Shown here: positions 16,992 to 28,698 of the stretch, piece after piece
Layout of the letters: every line of letters starts with the position of its first letter
How positions within the stretch are numbered: the stretch's first letter is position 1
Source: Fodinicurvata halophila
Lineage (GTDB): Bacteria > Pseudomonadota > Alphaproteobacteria > Kiloniellales > DSM-21159
Length of the DNA stretch: 64,000 nucleotides
Direction of reading: 5' to 3'
NCBI RefSeq assembly: GCF_042651425.1
Contig: NZ_JBHSCW010000003.1
Location: forward strand, 310,001-374,000
Position numbers and translations under genes: made by a program
Notes under the pieces: generated by a model
Database searches by the model: none
Told to the model about the DNA's origin: nothing
Seen by the model: only the letters and a program-made list of their open reading frames with translations

Positions 16992-17753
16992 ATGCTGGAA
17001 GAACTGCTGCCTGCGGGGGTCTTCGCCTTTCTATTGATCTTCGCGCGTGTGGGTGCGGCCTTCATTCTGTTGCCGGGCATCGGGGAGACCTATATCAACA
17101 CCCGCACCCGCCTGGCCCTGGCTCTCATGGTTACACTGGTTGTCTATCCTGTACTGGCCGAGGGCCTGCCGGCCATGCCGGGTGCGCCGCTGATGCTGTT
17201 TGTCCTGCTGGCCGGCGAAATCATCATCGGCGTTTTCCTGGGCACGCTGGGCCGGCTGTTCATTAATGCCCTCAACGTCGTTGGAATGATCGTTGCCCAG
17301 ACCACGGCCATGGCGAACGCGCTGGTGAACGATCCGATCAGTGCCCAGCAGGCTTCGATTGCGAGTGGATTCTTGACCGTCACGGCCTTGCTGCTGATTT
17401 TTATCCTGGAGATTCACCACCTGACCCTGGAAGCAGTGGTTGCCAGCTACGAGGTGATGGAGCCGGGTAACAGGGTGCCCATCGGGGATATGGCGGACAT
17501 GGTGACGCGCACTGTGGCGGACACCTTTGTTCTGGCCGTGAAGATGTCGGCCCCCTTCATTGCCGTGGCCATGTTCTTCTATGTGGGCCTGGGGCTGCTT
17601 TCGCGCCTCATGCCGCAGATGCAGGTTTTCTTCATTGCCCTGCCGCTACAGATTGCGCTTGGATTGATTGTATTGATGCTCAGTCTTCCGATTATTATGC
17701 GTTTGTTCCTGGGGGAGATGGAAAGCACCTTCCTCTCCTTCCTGGGCGACTGA
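16992..17753 (+). CDS. fliR: Flagellar export gate protein FliR
   Basis: FliR completes the FliPQR gate. The 253-residue membrane protein has the expected hydrophobic segments, the early FARVGAAFILLPG, the GEIIIGVFLG loop and the GLLSRLMPQMQVFFIALPLQ motif. It sits between fliQ (5-base gap) and flhB (18-base gap). Confidence 0.96.
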   Translation: MLEELLPAGVFAFLLIFARVGAAFILLPGIGETYINTRTRLALALMVTLVVYPVLAEGLPAMPGAPLMLFVLLAGEIIIGVFLGTLGRLFINALNVVGMIVAQTTAMANALVNDPISAQQASIASGFLTVTALLLIFILEIHHLTLEAVVASYEVMEPGNRVPIGDMADMVTRTVADTFVLAVKMSAPFIAVAMFFYVGLGLLSRLMPQMQVFFIALPLQIALGLIVLMLSLPIIMRLFLGEMESTFLSFLGD

Positions 17754-17771
17754 GGCTCAAGGGTTCAGGGC

Positions 17772-18869
17772 ATGGCCGAGGAACAGAAAGACGATTCCCA
17801 GAAAACCGAGGAACCGACCCCGAAACGCCTGCAGGATGCACGCGAAAAGGGTCAGGTCGCGCGTTCCCAGGAGGTCAACCACTGGTTCATCATACTGGGG
17901 TTCGCCTTGATTCTGGGTGTCATGTCACCCTGGGTGGTCAATCGTATCGGCCTTGCGCTGTTGCCTTTTATCGAGCGTCCGCATGACATAATCGTGGAAA
18001 GCAGCACGGCACAGACCCTGATGTACGACACGGTAATGCAGGTCGCCATCGCGCTGTCCCTGCCGTTTCTTGCCATGATTGTTCTGGCCCTGGCTTCCGG
18101 ATTCCTGCAGTTCGGCCTGATCTTTTCTTTCGAATCTCTCAAGCCCAAGCTCTCGAAGCTTTCCCTTGTCTCCGGCTTCAAGAAGATCTTCGGCAGTCGG
18201 GCAATCATGGAGTTCCTGAAGGGAATTCTGAAGATAACACTGATCGGGGTGGTTATCGCGGCTGTCATCTGGCCTGAGGGGCAGAAAATCCTGAACCTCA
18301 GCGATCTGCAGCCGCAGGAGATTCTTGTGTTCCTGCGGGCAGAATCCTTGCGCCTCCTCATCGCCGTATTGGCCATGATGACAGTGATCGCGGCTGCGGA
18401 CTTTGCCTATCAGCGCTATAAGCACATCAAGGAAATGCGCATGACCCGGCAGGAGGTGCGCGACGAGACGAAGCAGTCCGAAGGCGACCCATTGGTGAAG
18501 AGTCGCCTGCGTCAGATCCGCATGGAACGCTCCCGGCGCCGCATGATGGCAGCCGTGCCCTCCGCGGATGTCGTTGTCACCAACCCCACGCACTACGCCA
18601 TTGCCCTGAAGTACAACTCGGAAGAGATGAATGCGCCGACAGTCGTGGCCAAGGGTATCGACGACGTTGCCTTGCGCATCCGGGACGTGGCTCGCCAGAA
18701 CGAAGTGCCCCTGGTGGAAAACCGTCCTTTGGCTCATGCCCTTTACGATGCGGTCGAGATCGACGAAGAGGTCCCACCAGAACACTACAAGGCCGTGGCC
18801 GAAATCATCGGCTATGTCATGCGCATCAAGGGACAATTATCAGGGGGATCAGGATCGCGGCCTTCGTGA
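17772..18869 (+). CDS. flhB: Flagellar export switch protein FlhB
   Basis: FlhB is the membrane protein that switches export specificity from rod/hook to filament. The 365 residues have an N-terminal basic QKTEEPTPKRLQDAREKGQV, four membrane segments, and a cytoplasmic domain with the autocleavage site NPTH at residues 271-274. Unlike the short FlhB-like protein at 14642, this copy is fully equipped. It is the last clear structural gene of the flgB operon; cckA follows after 88 bases. Confidence 0.97.
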   Translation: MAEEQKDDSQKTEEPTPKRLQDAREKGQVARSQEVNHWFIILGFALILGVMSPWVVNRIGLALLPFIERPHDIIVESSTAQTLMYDTVMQVAIALSLPFLAMIVLALASGFLQFGLIFSFESLKPKLSKLSLVSGFKKIFGSRAIMEFLKGILKITLIGVVIAAVIWPEGQKILNLSDLQPQEILVFLRAESLRLLIAVLAMMTVIAAADFAYQRYKHIKEMRMTRQEVRDETKQSEGDPLVKSRLRQIRMERSRRRMMAAVPSADVVVTNPTHYAIALKYNSEEMNAPTVVAKGIDDVALRIRDVARQNEVPLVENRPLAHALYDAVEIDEEVPPEHYKAVAEIIGYVMRIKGQLSGGSGSRPS

Positions 18870-18957
18870 GTCCTGAAGAAGGAGAGATTTCCTCCGGCGC
18901 GACCATTCATGCTAACAGATATGGCGTTCTCGATCGGGGAAGGGGCATTCAGGTACA

Positions 18958-21330
18958 ATGATTTGGGGGGCGGTACTCGAGCTGGCATTGATCAGCGCCC
19001 TGATCGTCGGGGCTGCTGTCCTTGCGTGGCGGTATGTGCAGGTCAAGCACAGGCTCAGACTATTTGAATCTGCTGCGGAAGCTGTTGAGGACCCGATGCA
19101 GGTGGTGCGTCGGGGGCAGAGGGTTTTGCTGTCGAATCCGGCCTGTGAGGCTCTGCCGATAAAGGGGCGCCATCCCTTGCCGGATTGGATCCTGCAGCAG
19201 CTGGAGACTGAGGACGAGCGGGCGGAAATCAAACGCCTCAAGCGTCAGATCGAAGCTGGTGCACACGCGGAAACCGAAATCTCGCTGCCCTTAGGAGAGG
19301 ACGGAGAGGAGACCGAGCAGTGGTTCCGTGTGAGTGCTTTCCCCTTTATCGGGAAATCCCAGGATACGCTGTGGACCATGCGCAATATCACGCTGCGCCG
19401 GCAAATGGAACTGGTGCTGCGAAACGAGCACAAGCGCTTCTTCGACCTCTTGGAACACGCTCCGGTCGGATTCTATTCGGTGGATGGCGAAGGGGGCTTC
19501 ATTTACGTCAACCGCGTCTTGGCGCAATGGCTGGGACGGGGGGTAAGTGAATTCACGGAAGGCAACTTGCGCCTGCATGATATCCTGGCGCCCCAGGCGA
19601 TGCGTCCGGACGAGGCGTATCTGCCGTTTCCCACGGACCGCCGAGAGGGAGAGGTCGAGTTGCTGCGTGCCGATGGAAGCAGCTTCACGGCATTGATCAT
19701 TCAGGACCAGGTCGAGGATTCAGGAAGTGCAGGTGAGCTGCGTACCCGTTCGGTGGTGCGTCATCTGACGGCCGAACGTCAGACCGAAGCCGCCCTGGAG
19801 TTGACGGAGCAGCGCTTCCAGCGGCTGTTTAGCGAGGCCCCGGTCGGAATTGCACTCCTGAGCCGGGATGGCCGCGTAAGCGAGTGTAACCAAGCGTTCC
19901 AGGAGATGGTCGACGACCATGGCAGAAGTCCGGTCGGTCAGCCGCTGGCCGATCTTGTGGCAGAAGGTTCGCGCGCACGCGTGCATGCGACGGTGGAGCA
20001 GGCGCTGGCCCCCGATCCTGTCGCGAGCGGGCCCTCCTTTGCCGATATCCAGCTAGCCTGTGCCAGGGAACTACGCTGTTCCCTGACGCTGCGCAGTTTC
20101 GGGGAAGATGCGGAAGACGGCCTGATCGCGCACATGATCGATACGACGGAGCAAAAGGCTCTGGAGATCCAGTTCGCACAGTCCCAGAAGATGCAGGCCG
20201 TGGGACAGCTGGCAGGCGGTATCGCGCACGACTTCAACAACCTGCTGACCGCGATGATCGGCTTCTCCGACCTTCTCCTGCTGCGCCACCGTCCCGGGGA
20301 CCAGTCCTTCGTGGACATTATGCAGATCAAGCAGAACGCCAATCGGGCCGCCAATCTGGTGCGTCAGCTCCTGGCATTCTCCCGGCAGCAGACCCTGCAA
20401 CCGCGGGTGCTCAACGTCACCGATATCCTGGCCGAGATTTCCCACCTGCTGCGCCGCCTGATCGGTGAGCGCATAGAGTTGAAGGTGGTGCACGGGCGTG
20501 ACCTGGGACCGGTCAAGGCGGACCAGGGGCAACTGGAACAGGTGATCATCAATCTTGCCGTGAATGCGCGTGACGCCATGCAGGAGGGTGGTCGCCTGTT
20601 GATCCGTACCAGCAATGTGGCTTTCGAAAGTTCGCGGCGGATTGGTAACGAAACCGTGCCGCCAGGCGACTACGTGCTGGTCGAGGTGGAGGATACGGGC
20701 TGCGGCATTTCACGGGAGAACCTGAACCGGATTTTCGAGCCGTTCTTCTCGACAAAGGAGGTGGGAGAAGGAACAGGCCTCGGGCTCTCCACGGTCTACG
20801 GAATCGTCAAGCAGACCGGGGGGTATATCTTCGTCGACAGCCACCTGAACAAGGGTACGCGCTTTTCCATCTATCTGCCGCAGCACAGCCGGGCACACAG
20901 CGAGGAAGAGGACATCGATGTCCAGTCGTCCCGGGATCTGACGGGGCGGGGTACCGTGTTGCTTGTGGAGGATGAAGAGGCGGTGCGAGCCTTCTCTGCT
21001 CGGGCCTTGCGCAACAAGGGGTACCAGGTGCTGGAAGCCCGGTCGGGGGAAATGGCCCTGGAAATGCTGCAGGCTCCGCCGGAGTCCGGGGAGGAGGATC
21101 CCGGCAACATCAACCTGCTGATTACCGACGTGGTCATGCCTCAGCTTGACGGCCCCTCTCTCGTACGCGAGGCGCGGCGGCTGTTCCCCGAGCTGAAGGT
21201 CATTTTCATCTCGGGCTATGCCGAGGATTCCTTTCGCGAGCAGATGGATAATGACGAGGGGATCCATTTCCTGCCCAAGCCCTTCAGTCTCAAGCAACTG
21301 GCGGGCAAGGTGAAGGAAGTGATGGGGTGA
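18958..21330 (+). CDS. cckA: Hybrid histidine kinase CckA
   Basis: CckA passes phosphate through ChpT to CtrA, the regulator of cell cycle and flagellar genes in alphaproteobacteria. The 790 residues show one N-terminal membrane helix (3-25) and two PAS-like domains (about 150-270 and 280-400). The kinase domain has the phospho-accepting His424 in GGIAHDFNNLLTAMIGF. ATPase motifs are NLAVNARDAM, DTGCGI and GTGLGLSTVYGIV. The C-terminal receiver has Asp724. Strong similarity around the His site supports CckA over other hybrid kinases. Many CckA proteins have two membrane helices, but I see only one here. Confidence 0.92.
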   Translation: MIWGAVLELALISALIVGAAVLAWRYVQVKHRLRLFESAAEAVEDPMQVVRRGQRVLLSNPACEALPIKGRHPLPDWILQQLETEDERAEIKRLKRQIEAGAHAETEISLPLGEDGEETEQWFRVSAFPFIGKSQDTLWTMRNITLRRQMELVLRNEHKRFFDLLEHAPVGFYSVDGEGGFIYVNRVLAQWLGRGVSEFTEGNLRLHDILAPQAMRPDEAYLPFPTDRREGEVELLRADGSSFTALIIQDQVEDSGSAGELRTRSVVRHLTAERQTEAALELTEQRFQRLFSEAPVGIALLSRDGRVSECNQAFQEMVDDHGRSPVGQPLADLVAEGSRARVHATVEQALAPDPVASGPSFADIQLACARELRCSLTLRSFGEDAEDGLIAHMIDTTEQKALEIQFAQSQKMQAVGQLAGGIAHDFNNLLTAMIGFSDLLLLRHRPGDQSFVDIMQIKQNANRAANLVRQLLAFSRQQTLQPRVLNVTDILAEISHLLRRLIGERIELKVVHGRDLGPVKADQGQLEQVIINLAVNARDAMQEGGRLLIRTSNVAFESSRRIGNETVPPGDYVLVEVEDTGCGISRENLNRIFEPFFSTKEVGEGTGLGLSTVYGIVKQTGGYIFVDSHLNKGTRFSIYLPQHSRAHSEEEDIDVQSSRDLTGRGTVLLVEDEEAVRAFSARALRNKGYQVLEARSGEMALEMLQAPPESGEEDPGNINLLITDVVMPQLDGPSLVREARRLFPELKVIFISGYAEDSFREQMDNDEGIHFLPKPFSLKQLAGKVKEVMG

Positions 21331-21343
21331 ACCGGCGGGTTCG

Positions 21344-21362
21344 AGGAAGTGTTCCTGTTTTG
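21344..21362 (+). terminator. Weak hairpin with T-rich tail after cckA
   Basis: AGGAA (21344-21348) pairs with TTCCT (21352-21356) around a 3-base loop, followed by GTTTTG and then CTTTTTC. A second 5-bp hairpin (21329-21342) overlaps the cckA stop. The stem is short, so termination may be partial. Confidence 0.35.
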
Positions 21363-21382
21363 ATCTTTTTCTTGTTGGGGGA

Positions 21383-21397
21383 GAACATATCAAGTAC
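21383..21397 (+). promoter_or_regulatory. Candidate LexA box of recA
   Basis: GAAC, seven bases, GTAC matches the alphaproteobacterial SOS box GAAC-N7-GAAC with one mismatch. It lies 55 bases before the recA ATG, where such boxes normally occur. Confidence 0.5.
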
Positions 21398-21452
21398 ATT
21401 CTGACCATTGCAGCGACTCCACGCGCATGGGATAAGAGGAGAAGCTCTTCCA

Positions 21453-22535
21453 ATGTCAGAAATGGTGCTCGAACTCGTGAACAAAGAAACTTCCGACCGC
21501 AACAAAGCGCTTGATGCAGCGCTTTCCCAGATCGAACGGGCTTTCGGAAAAGGCTCTGTGATGCGTCTCGGCCAGCGTGAGGTGGTTGAGACGGAATCTG
21601 TTTCCACCGGTTCGCTGGGACTTGATATCGCCCTTGGTATCGGTGGCTTGCCCCGTGGCCGGGTGGTCGAGATCTACGGACCCGAATCTTCCGGCAAGAC
21701 CACGCTCGCCCTGCATGCCGTGGCCGAAGCCCAGAAGGCGGGCGGAACCTGTGCCTTCGTGGACGCCGAGCACGCACTTGATCCGAGCTATGCGAAGAAG
21801 GTCGGCGTCGATATCGAGGAGTTGCTGATTGCCCAGCCGGATGCCGGCGAACAGGCGCTGGAAATCGCCGATACCCTGGTGCGTTCCGGAGGTCTGGATG
21901 TGCTGGTGATCGATTCCGTGGCCGCCCTGGTGCCGCGGGCCGAACTGGAAGGTGACATGGGCGATCAGATGCCTGGCCTGCAGGCGCGCCTGATGAGCCA
22001 GGCTCTGCGCAAGCTGACATCTTCGATCTCCCGTTCGAACACGCTGGTGATCTTCATCAACCAGATCCGCATGAAGATCGGTGTCATGTTCGGCAGTCCG
22101 GAAACCACGACCGGCGGCAATGCACTCAAGTTCTATTCCTCGGTCCGCCTGGATATTCGCCGCATCGGCTCGATCAAGGAGAAGGATACCGTGGTGGGCA
22201 ACCAGACCCGGGTGAAGGTGGTCAAGAACAAGATGGCACCGCCCTTCCGGCAGGTGGAGTTTGACATCATGTACGGCGAGGGAATCTCAAAGGCCGGAGA
22301 AATCCTGGACCTGGGAGTCCAGGCCAACGTGGTGGAGAAGTCCGGCGCCTGGTTTTCCTACGAGGGACAGCGCATCGGCCAGGGCCGGGAGAACGCGCGG
22401 CGTTTCCTTAAGGAAAATCCGGATGTTGCCGAGAACATTCAGCATGCCGTGAAATCCAATGCGGGAATGGTTTCAGAGGCCATGCTGGCCGACAGCAAGT
22501 CGGAGGAGGCCGCGGAGTCCGATAACGACGAGTGA
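21453..22535 (+). CDS. recA: Recombinase RecA
   Basis: RecA forms filaments on single-stranded DNA, drives strand exchange and triggers LexA cleavage. The chosen ATG gives 360 residues and follows a GAGGAG by 11 bases; an upstream in-frame ATG at 21408 adds residues atypical of the family. Walker A is GPESSGKTT (76-84). VLVIDSVAALVPRAEL, the DNA-binding loop region with MGDQMPGLQARLMSQALRK, and NQIRMKIGVMFG are intact. Confidence 0.98.
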   Translation: MSEMVLELVNKETSDRNKALDAALSQIERAFGKGSVMRLGQREVVETESVSTGSLGLDIALGIGGLPRGRVVEIYGPESSGKTTLALHAVAEAQKAGGTCAFVDAEHALDPSYAKKVGVDIEELLIAQPDAGEQALEIADTLVRSGGLDVLVIDSVAALVPRAELEGDMGDQMPGLQARLMSQALRKLTSSISRSNTLVIFINQIRMKIGVMFGSPETTTGGNALKFYSSVRLDIRRIGSIKEKDTVVGNQTRVKVVKNKMAPPFRQVEFDIMYGEGISKAGEILDLGVQANVVEKSGAWFSYEGQRIGQGRENARRFLKENPDVAENIQHAVKSNAGMVSEAMLADSKSEEAAESDNDE

Positions 22536-22762
22536 ACCTCGGCGTGCCTACAAGTCGGGCATGAATTTGTTGCATTGATGGTGTGTCGGGACTTCTGCTC
22601 GTGCGCATCACGAGGGCAGGCGATTGTGGATTCCACGCCTCGGACCTGTCTGGTGACCGGGCATTGCTCTCGCAGGACGGCCGACCCAAATCCTGCCTTG
22701 TGTAAAGGGACGCATGCGCCTTAAATCTCCGGCAGACACACGTGGGTATGCAACAGACAGTC

Positions 22763-25420
<2,658 letters not shown>

Positions 25421-25445
25421 GCATCGGCAGGAGAGCCCTTCAAGA

Positions 25446-25488
25446 TAAGAAAGGACCGGTTGCTAAAAGAGGCCGGTCCTTTTCTTAT
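25446..25488. terminator. Bidirectional terminator between alaS and a cyclophilin
   Basis: AAAGGACCGG (25450-25459) pairs with CCGGTCCTTT (25473-25482), flanked by ATAAG on the left and CTTAT on the right. The plus-strand tail is TTTTCTTATT and the minus-strand tail is TTTCTTATC. It serves the convergent alaS and 25485-25970 genes. Confidence 0.85.
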
Positions 25489-25970
25489 TCTCTGGTGTCC
25501 TGCAACCAGGCCTTTACGATCCGGTCGGGCTCCGGAACAAGTCCACCCGGTGCACCCGATGGGGCCTTGGTGAGTGCGTCCACAGCTTCCATCCCCTCGA
25601 TGACCTCGCCCCAGACAGTGTATTGCCCCTGAAGCCAGTCGGCATCCCCGAAGCATATGAAGAACTGGCTGTCGGCGCTGTCCGGATGCTGGGCGCGGGC
25701 GGCCCCGACCGTTCCACGCTGGAAGGGTGCGTCACTGAACTCGGCCTTCAGGTTGTGTCCGGAGCCACCGGTGCCGGTGCCATGCGGACAGCCACTTTGC
25801 GCCATGAAGTCCTCTATGACCCGGTGGAAGGGCAGGCCATCATAGAATCCTTCATGCACCAGCTCCTTGACCCGGGCCACATGATTAGGGGCCAGATCGG
25901 GCCTTAGGGCGATTGTCACAGAACCAGTGTCAAGTTCGAGGATAAGCGTGTTGTCGGTATCCGAGGACAA
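25485..25970 (-). CDS. Peptidyl-prolyl cis-trans isomerase, cytoplasmic cyclophilin
   Basis: This cyclophilin catalyses proline isomerisation. I chose a TTG start at 25970 because AGGAGG sits 9 bases upstream. The only ATG (26021) would overlap the preceding gene by 23 bases and add a non-family N-terminus. The 161 residues contain FYDGLPFHRVIEDFMAQSG, DSADSQFFICFGDADWLQGQ and YTVWGEVIEGMEAVD. It has no signal peptide, whereas its upstream tandem paralogue does. The two are 28 bases apart. Confidence 0.9.
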   Translation of the reverse strand: MSSDTDNTLILELDTGSVTIALRPDLAPNHVARVKELVHEGFYDGLPFHRVIEDFMAQSGCPHGTGTGGSGHNLKAEFSDAPFQRGTVGAARAQHPDSADSQFFICFGDADWLQGQYTVWGEVIEGMEAVDALTKAPSGAPGGLVPEPDRIVKAWLQDTRE

Positions 25971-25998
25971 ACCCTGGTCCCTCCTATTGCTGCTGCGC

Positions 25999-26556
25999 TT
26001 ACTCGATATCGGCGAGAACACGCATGCGCACGATCTCGTCCGGATCGTCGACGATCCCGCCGCGTTGCTGGTTGCCCTTGCGGATCTGGTCTACAAAGGA
26101 CATGCCTTGGCGGACTTGCCCCCAAACCGTGTATTCGCCGTCCAGCCAGGGGGCACGGTCGAAGGTGATGAACCACTGACTGTTGGCACTGTCAGGCTCA
26201 CTGCTGCGCGCCATGCCAACGGTTCCCCGCTCGAAGGGTATATCGGAGAATTCCGCTTCCAGGTCCGGTAGTTCCGACCCGCCGCGGCCCGTTCCGGTTG
26301 GGTCACCGGTCTGGGCCATGAAGCCCTCGATGACCCGGTGGAACTTCAGCCCGTCGTAGAAACCATCGCGAACCAGTGTGCGAATGCGTTCGACATGATC
26401 CGGAGCGACCTCCGGCAACATTTCGATAAGCACCCGGCCATCCTCGAGCTCCATCACGAGAACATTCTCGCTGTCGGGGCCTTCCTGGGCCGCTGCAATC
26501 TGCAGCGGCAACAGGAGGGATAGCGCCAAGGCCAGGCTTCTCAGGACCCCACTCAC
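25999..26556 (-). CDS. Peptidyl-prolyl cis-trans isomerase, exported cyclophilin
   Basis: The GTG start at 26556 overlaps the icd stop in GTGA and follows AAGG by 10 bases; longer readings would run deep into icd. The 185-residue product begins with a signal peptide (LRSLALALSLLLPLQIAAAQ), so it should act in the periplasm. Catalytic cyclophilin segments are FYDGLKFHRVIEGFMAQTGD, DSANSQWFITF and YTVWGQVRQGMSFVD. It is followed by a cytoplasmic paralogue. Coupling to icd is unusual in functional terms. Confidence 0.9.
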   Translation of the reverse strand: MSGVLRSLALALSLLLPLQIAAAQEGPDSENVLVMELEDGRVLIEMLPEVAPDHVERIRTLVRDGFYDGLKFHRVIEGFMAQTGDPTGTGRGGSELPDLEAEFSDIPFERGTVGMARSSEPDSANSQWFITFDRAPWLDGEYTVWGQVRQGMSFVDQIRKGNQQRGGIVDDPDEIVRMRVLADIE

Positions 26557-27770
26557 GAGTTGATGACCTTCTGCAGGTTGGCATCCAGCTTGTCGAGGAA
26601 CTGGTTGGTGGTCAGCCACTTCTGGTTGGGGCCGATCAGCAGGGCGAGATCCTTGGTCATGTCGCCATCCTCGACGGTATCGATGCAGACCTGCTCCAGC
26701 TTCCGGGCAAAGTCCACGACCTCCGGTGTTTCGTCAAAGGTGCCACGATAGAAGAGACCCCGGCTCCAGGCAAAGATGGAGGCGATCGGATTGGTCGAGG
26801 TTTCCTTGCCTTCCTGGTGCAGTCGATAGTGGCGTGTGACCGTGCCGTGTGCGGCTTCCGCCTCGACGGTCTTGCCGTTCGGCGTCATCAGCACCGAAGT
26901 CATGAGGCCGAGCGACCCGAAGCCCTGAGCCACGGTGTCGGACTGTACGTCGCCGTCATAGTTCTTGCAGGCCCAGACGAATCCGCCAGACCACTTGAGG
27001 GCGGCGGCCACCATGTCGTCGATCAGGCGATGCTCGTAAGTGATGCCGGCCTTGTCGAAGGCTTCCTTGAATTCGGCGTCGAAGACCTCCTGGAAGAGAT
27101 CCCGGAAACGGCCGTCATAGGACTGCAGGATCGTGTTCTTGGTGGAGAGATAGACGGGATAGCCGCGCTGCAGTCCGTAGTTGAAGCAGGAGCGCGCGAA
27201 ACCGCGAATGGATTCATCCTCGTTGTACATGCCCATTGCCACGCCGCTGTCCGGGAAGTTGTGCACTTCGTGTGTGATGGGCTCGCCGCCGCCTTCGGGC
27301 GTGAAGGTTATGGTCAGCTTGCCCGGTCCCGGAACGCGGAAGTCGGTGGCCTTGTACTGGTCGCCATAGGCATGGCGCCCGATGATGATCGGCTGCGTCC
27401 AGCCCGGCACGAGGCGCGGAACATTCTTGCAGATGATCGGTTCGCGGAAGACCGTGCCATTGACGATGTTGCGGATGGTGCCGTTCGGGGAGCGCCACAT
27501 CTTCTTGAGACCGAACTCCTCGACACGGCCTTCATCGGGAGTGATCGTGGCGCATTTTACGCCGACGCCGTATTGCTTGATGGCCTCGGCGGCATCGACG
27601 GTGATCTGGTCGTCCGTGCGGTCGCGTTCCTGGACGCTGAGGTCGTAGTACTTAAGATCGACATCCAGATAGGGCAGGATCAGCTTGTTCTTGATGAAAT
27701 CCCAGATGATGCGAGTCATCTCGTCACCGTCGAGCTCGACGATCGGGTTCTGAACCTTGATTTTTGCCAT
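26553..27770 (-). CDS. icd: NADP-dependent isocitrate dehydrogenase
   Basis: The enzyme converts isocitrate to 2-oxoglutarate and CO2 with NADP reduction in the TCA cycle. The 405 residues resemble the eukaryotic-type homodimeric enzyme, with VELDGDEMTRIIWDFIK at the N-terminus and substrate and metal segments SPNGTIRNIVNGTVFREPI, KNYDGDVQSD and EAAHGTVTRHYR. It is first in a three-gene run with two cyclophilins, coupled through a 4-base overlap. Confidence 0.97.
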   Translation of the reverse strand: MAKIKVQNPIVELDGDEMTRIIWDFIKNKLILPYLDVDLKYYDLSVQERDRTDDQITVDAAEAIKQYGVGVKCATITPDEGRVEEFGLKKMWRSPNGTIRNIVNGTVFREPIICKNVPRLVPGWTQPIIIGRHAYGDQYKATDFRVPGPGKLTITFTPEGGGEPITHEVHNFPDSGVAMGMYNEDESIRGFARSCFNYGLQRGYPVYLSTKNTILQSYDGRFRDLFQEVFDAEFKEAFDKAGITYEHRLIDDMVAAALKWSGGFVWACKNYDGDVQSDTVAQGFGSLGLMTSVLMTPNGKTVEAEAAHGTVTRHYRLHQEGKETSTNPIASIFAWSRGLFYRGTFDETPEVVDFARKLEQVCIDTVEDGDMTKDLALLIGPNQKWLTTNQFLDKLDANLQKVINS

Positions 27771-27879
27771 TGCCTCTTCCGTCTTGTCCTAGGGTGGGTG
27801 TCAGATGGCGCGCAGAATAGCAGGCTTGCCCAAGGCTACAAGCCTTGCGAGCCGGGCCCTCGATCCGGATGGAACCCGC

Positions 27880-28464
27880 TCAGCTCCACTTGGTTTTCGG
27901 GTTTTCAGGGATCACCGGGGTGGTTTCGAGTTGCGTAAAGAAGTCCTCGACCGTTTCGGCAACAAAGCAGCGTTTCAGATCATGCTGCCTGATGAATCCC
28001 TCTTGGGCCTGATGTTCCAGCATCCGGACCAGCGGGGCCCAGAAGGCATTGACATTGAGCAGGCCGACGGGTTTGGCGTGCAGGCCAAGCTGACCCCAGG
28101 TAATCATTTCGAAGGTCTCATCCAGGGTGCCAAAGCCGCCGGGAAGGATGCAGAAAGCGTCGGATTCCCGGAACATCTCGAATTTGCGCTCGTGCATGCT
28201 TTCGACCACACGCAGGTCGGTCAGGTTATTGTGGCCGACCTCGAACTCCATGAGGTGACGGGGAATGATCCCCAGAACTTCGCCGTGTGCCGACAGCACT
28301 GCATCGGCCAATTCTCCCATAAGGCCGACGCGCCCGCCGCCGAAGACGATTCTTATGCCCCGGGCGGCCGCTGCATACCCCAGTTCACGGGCAGCTTCCA
28401 CGTAGGCCGGGTCGTTTCCCTTCGAGGAACCGCAGTAGACACACAATGACGTGATCTCGGGCAT
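27880..28464 (-). CDS. LOG-family nucleoside monophosphate phosphoribohydrolase
   Basis: LOG-family (TIGR00730) proteins cleave AMP or cytokinin-riboside monophosphates to the base and ribose phosphate. The ATG at 28464 gives 194 residues starting MPEITSLCVYCGSSKG; a longer start at 28527 would add a non-family extension. The signature PGGFGTLDETFEMITWGQLG (PGGxGTxxE) and SMHERK are present. A 7-bp hairpin with no T run (27822-27845) lies between it and icd. Confidence 0.92.
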   Translation of the reverse strand: MPEITSLCVYCGSSKGNDPAYVEAARELGYAAAARGIRIVFGGGRVGLMGELADAVLSAHGEVLGIIPRHLMEFEVGHNNLTDLRVVESMHERKFEMFRESDAFCILPGGFGTLDETFEMITWGQLGLHAKPVGLLNVNAFWAPLVRMLEHQAQEGFIRQHDLKRCFVAETVEDFFTQLETTPVIPENPKTKWS

Positions 28465-28698
28465 CAAAGCCTCATCCTGATCCAAGGGGCAGCTGAACTC
28501 TATCATGAGCGGGGGAAGAAACCTCAAAGCGGGGGATACTGCAAGCCCACTGCGCAGGATAAGAGGGGGGCACCTGAAGCACCAGGCGTTTGGGGAATCT
28601 TCATTTTTTTCTTATGTAAGAGGTGAATGCTGTGTCGTTGTCACGACTAGCGCGGCATATTAATGTCTAAAAATTGTCTCTGAGGAGTTCTCGTCGCC

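Noticed and set aside
16992..17030. CRISPR or IS signatures anywhere in the window
   Set aside because: No regularly spaced repeats, transposase genes or terminal inverted repeats were seen on either strand; the coordinates are only a placeholder.
21339..21354. GTTC-N8-GTTC direct repeat before recA as LexA box
   Set aside because: Spacing is 8 rather than 7, and it sits at the cckA end; the GAAC-N7-GTAC site is better placed.
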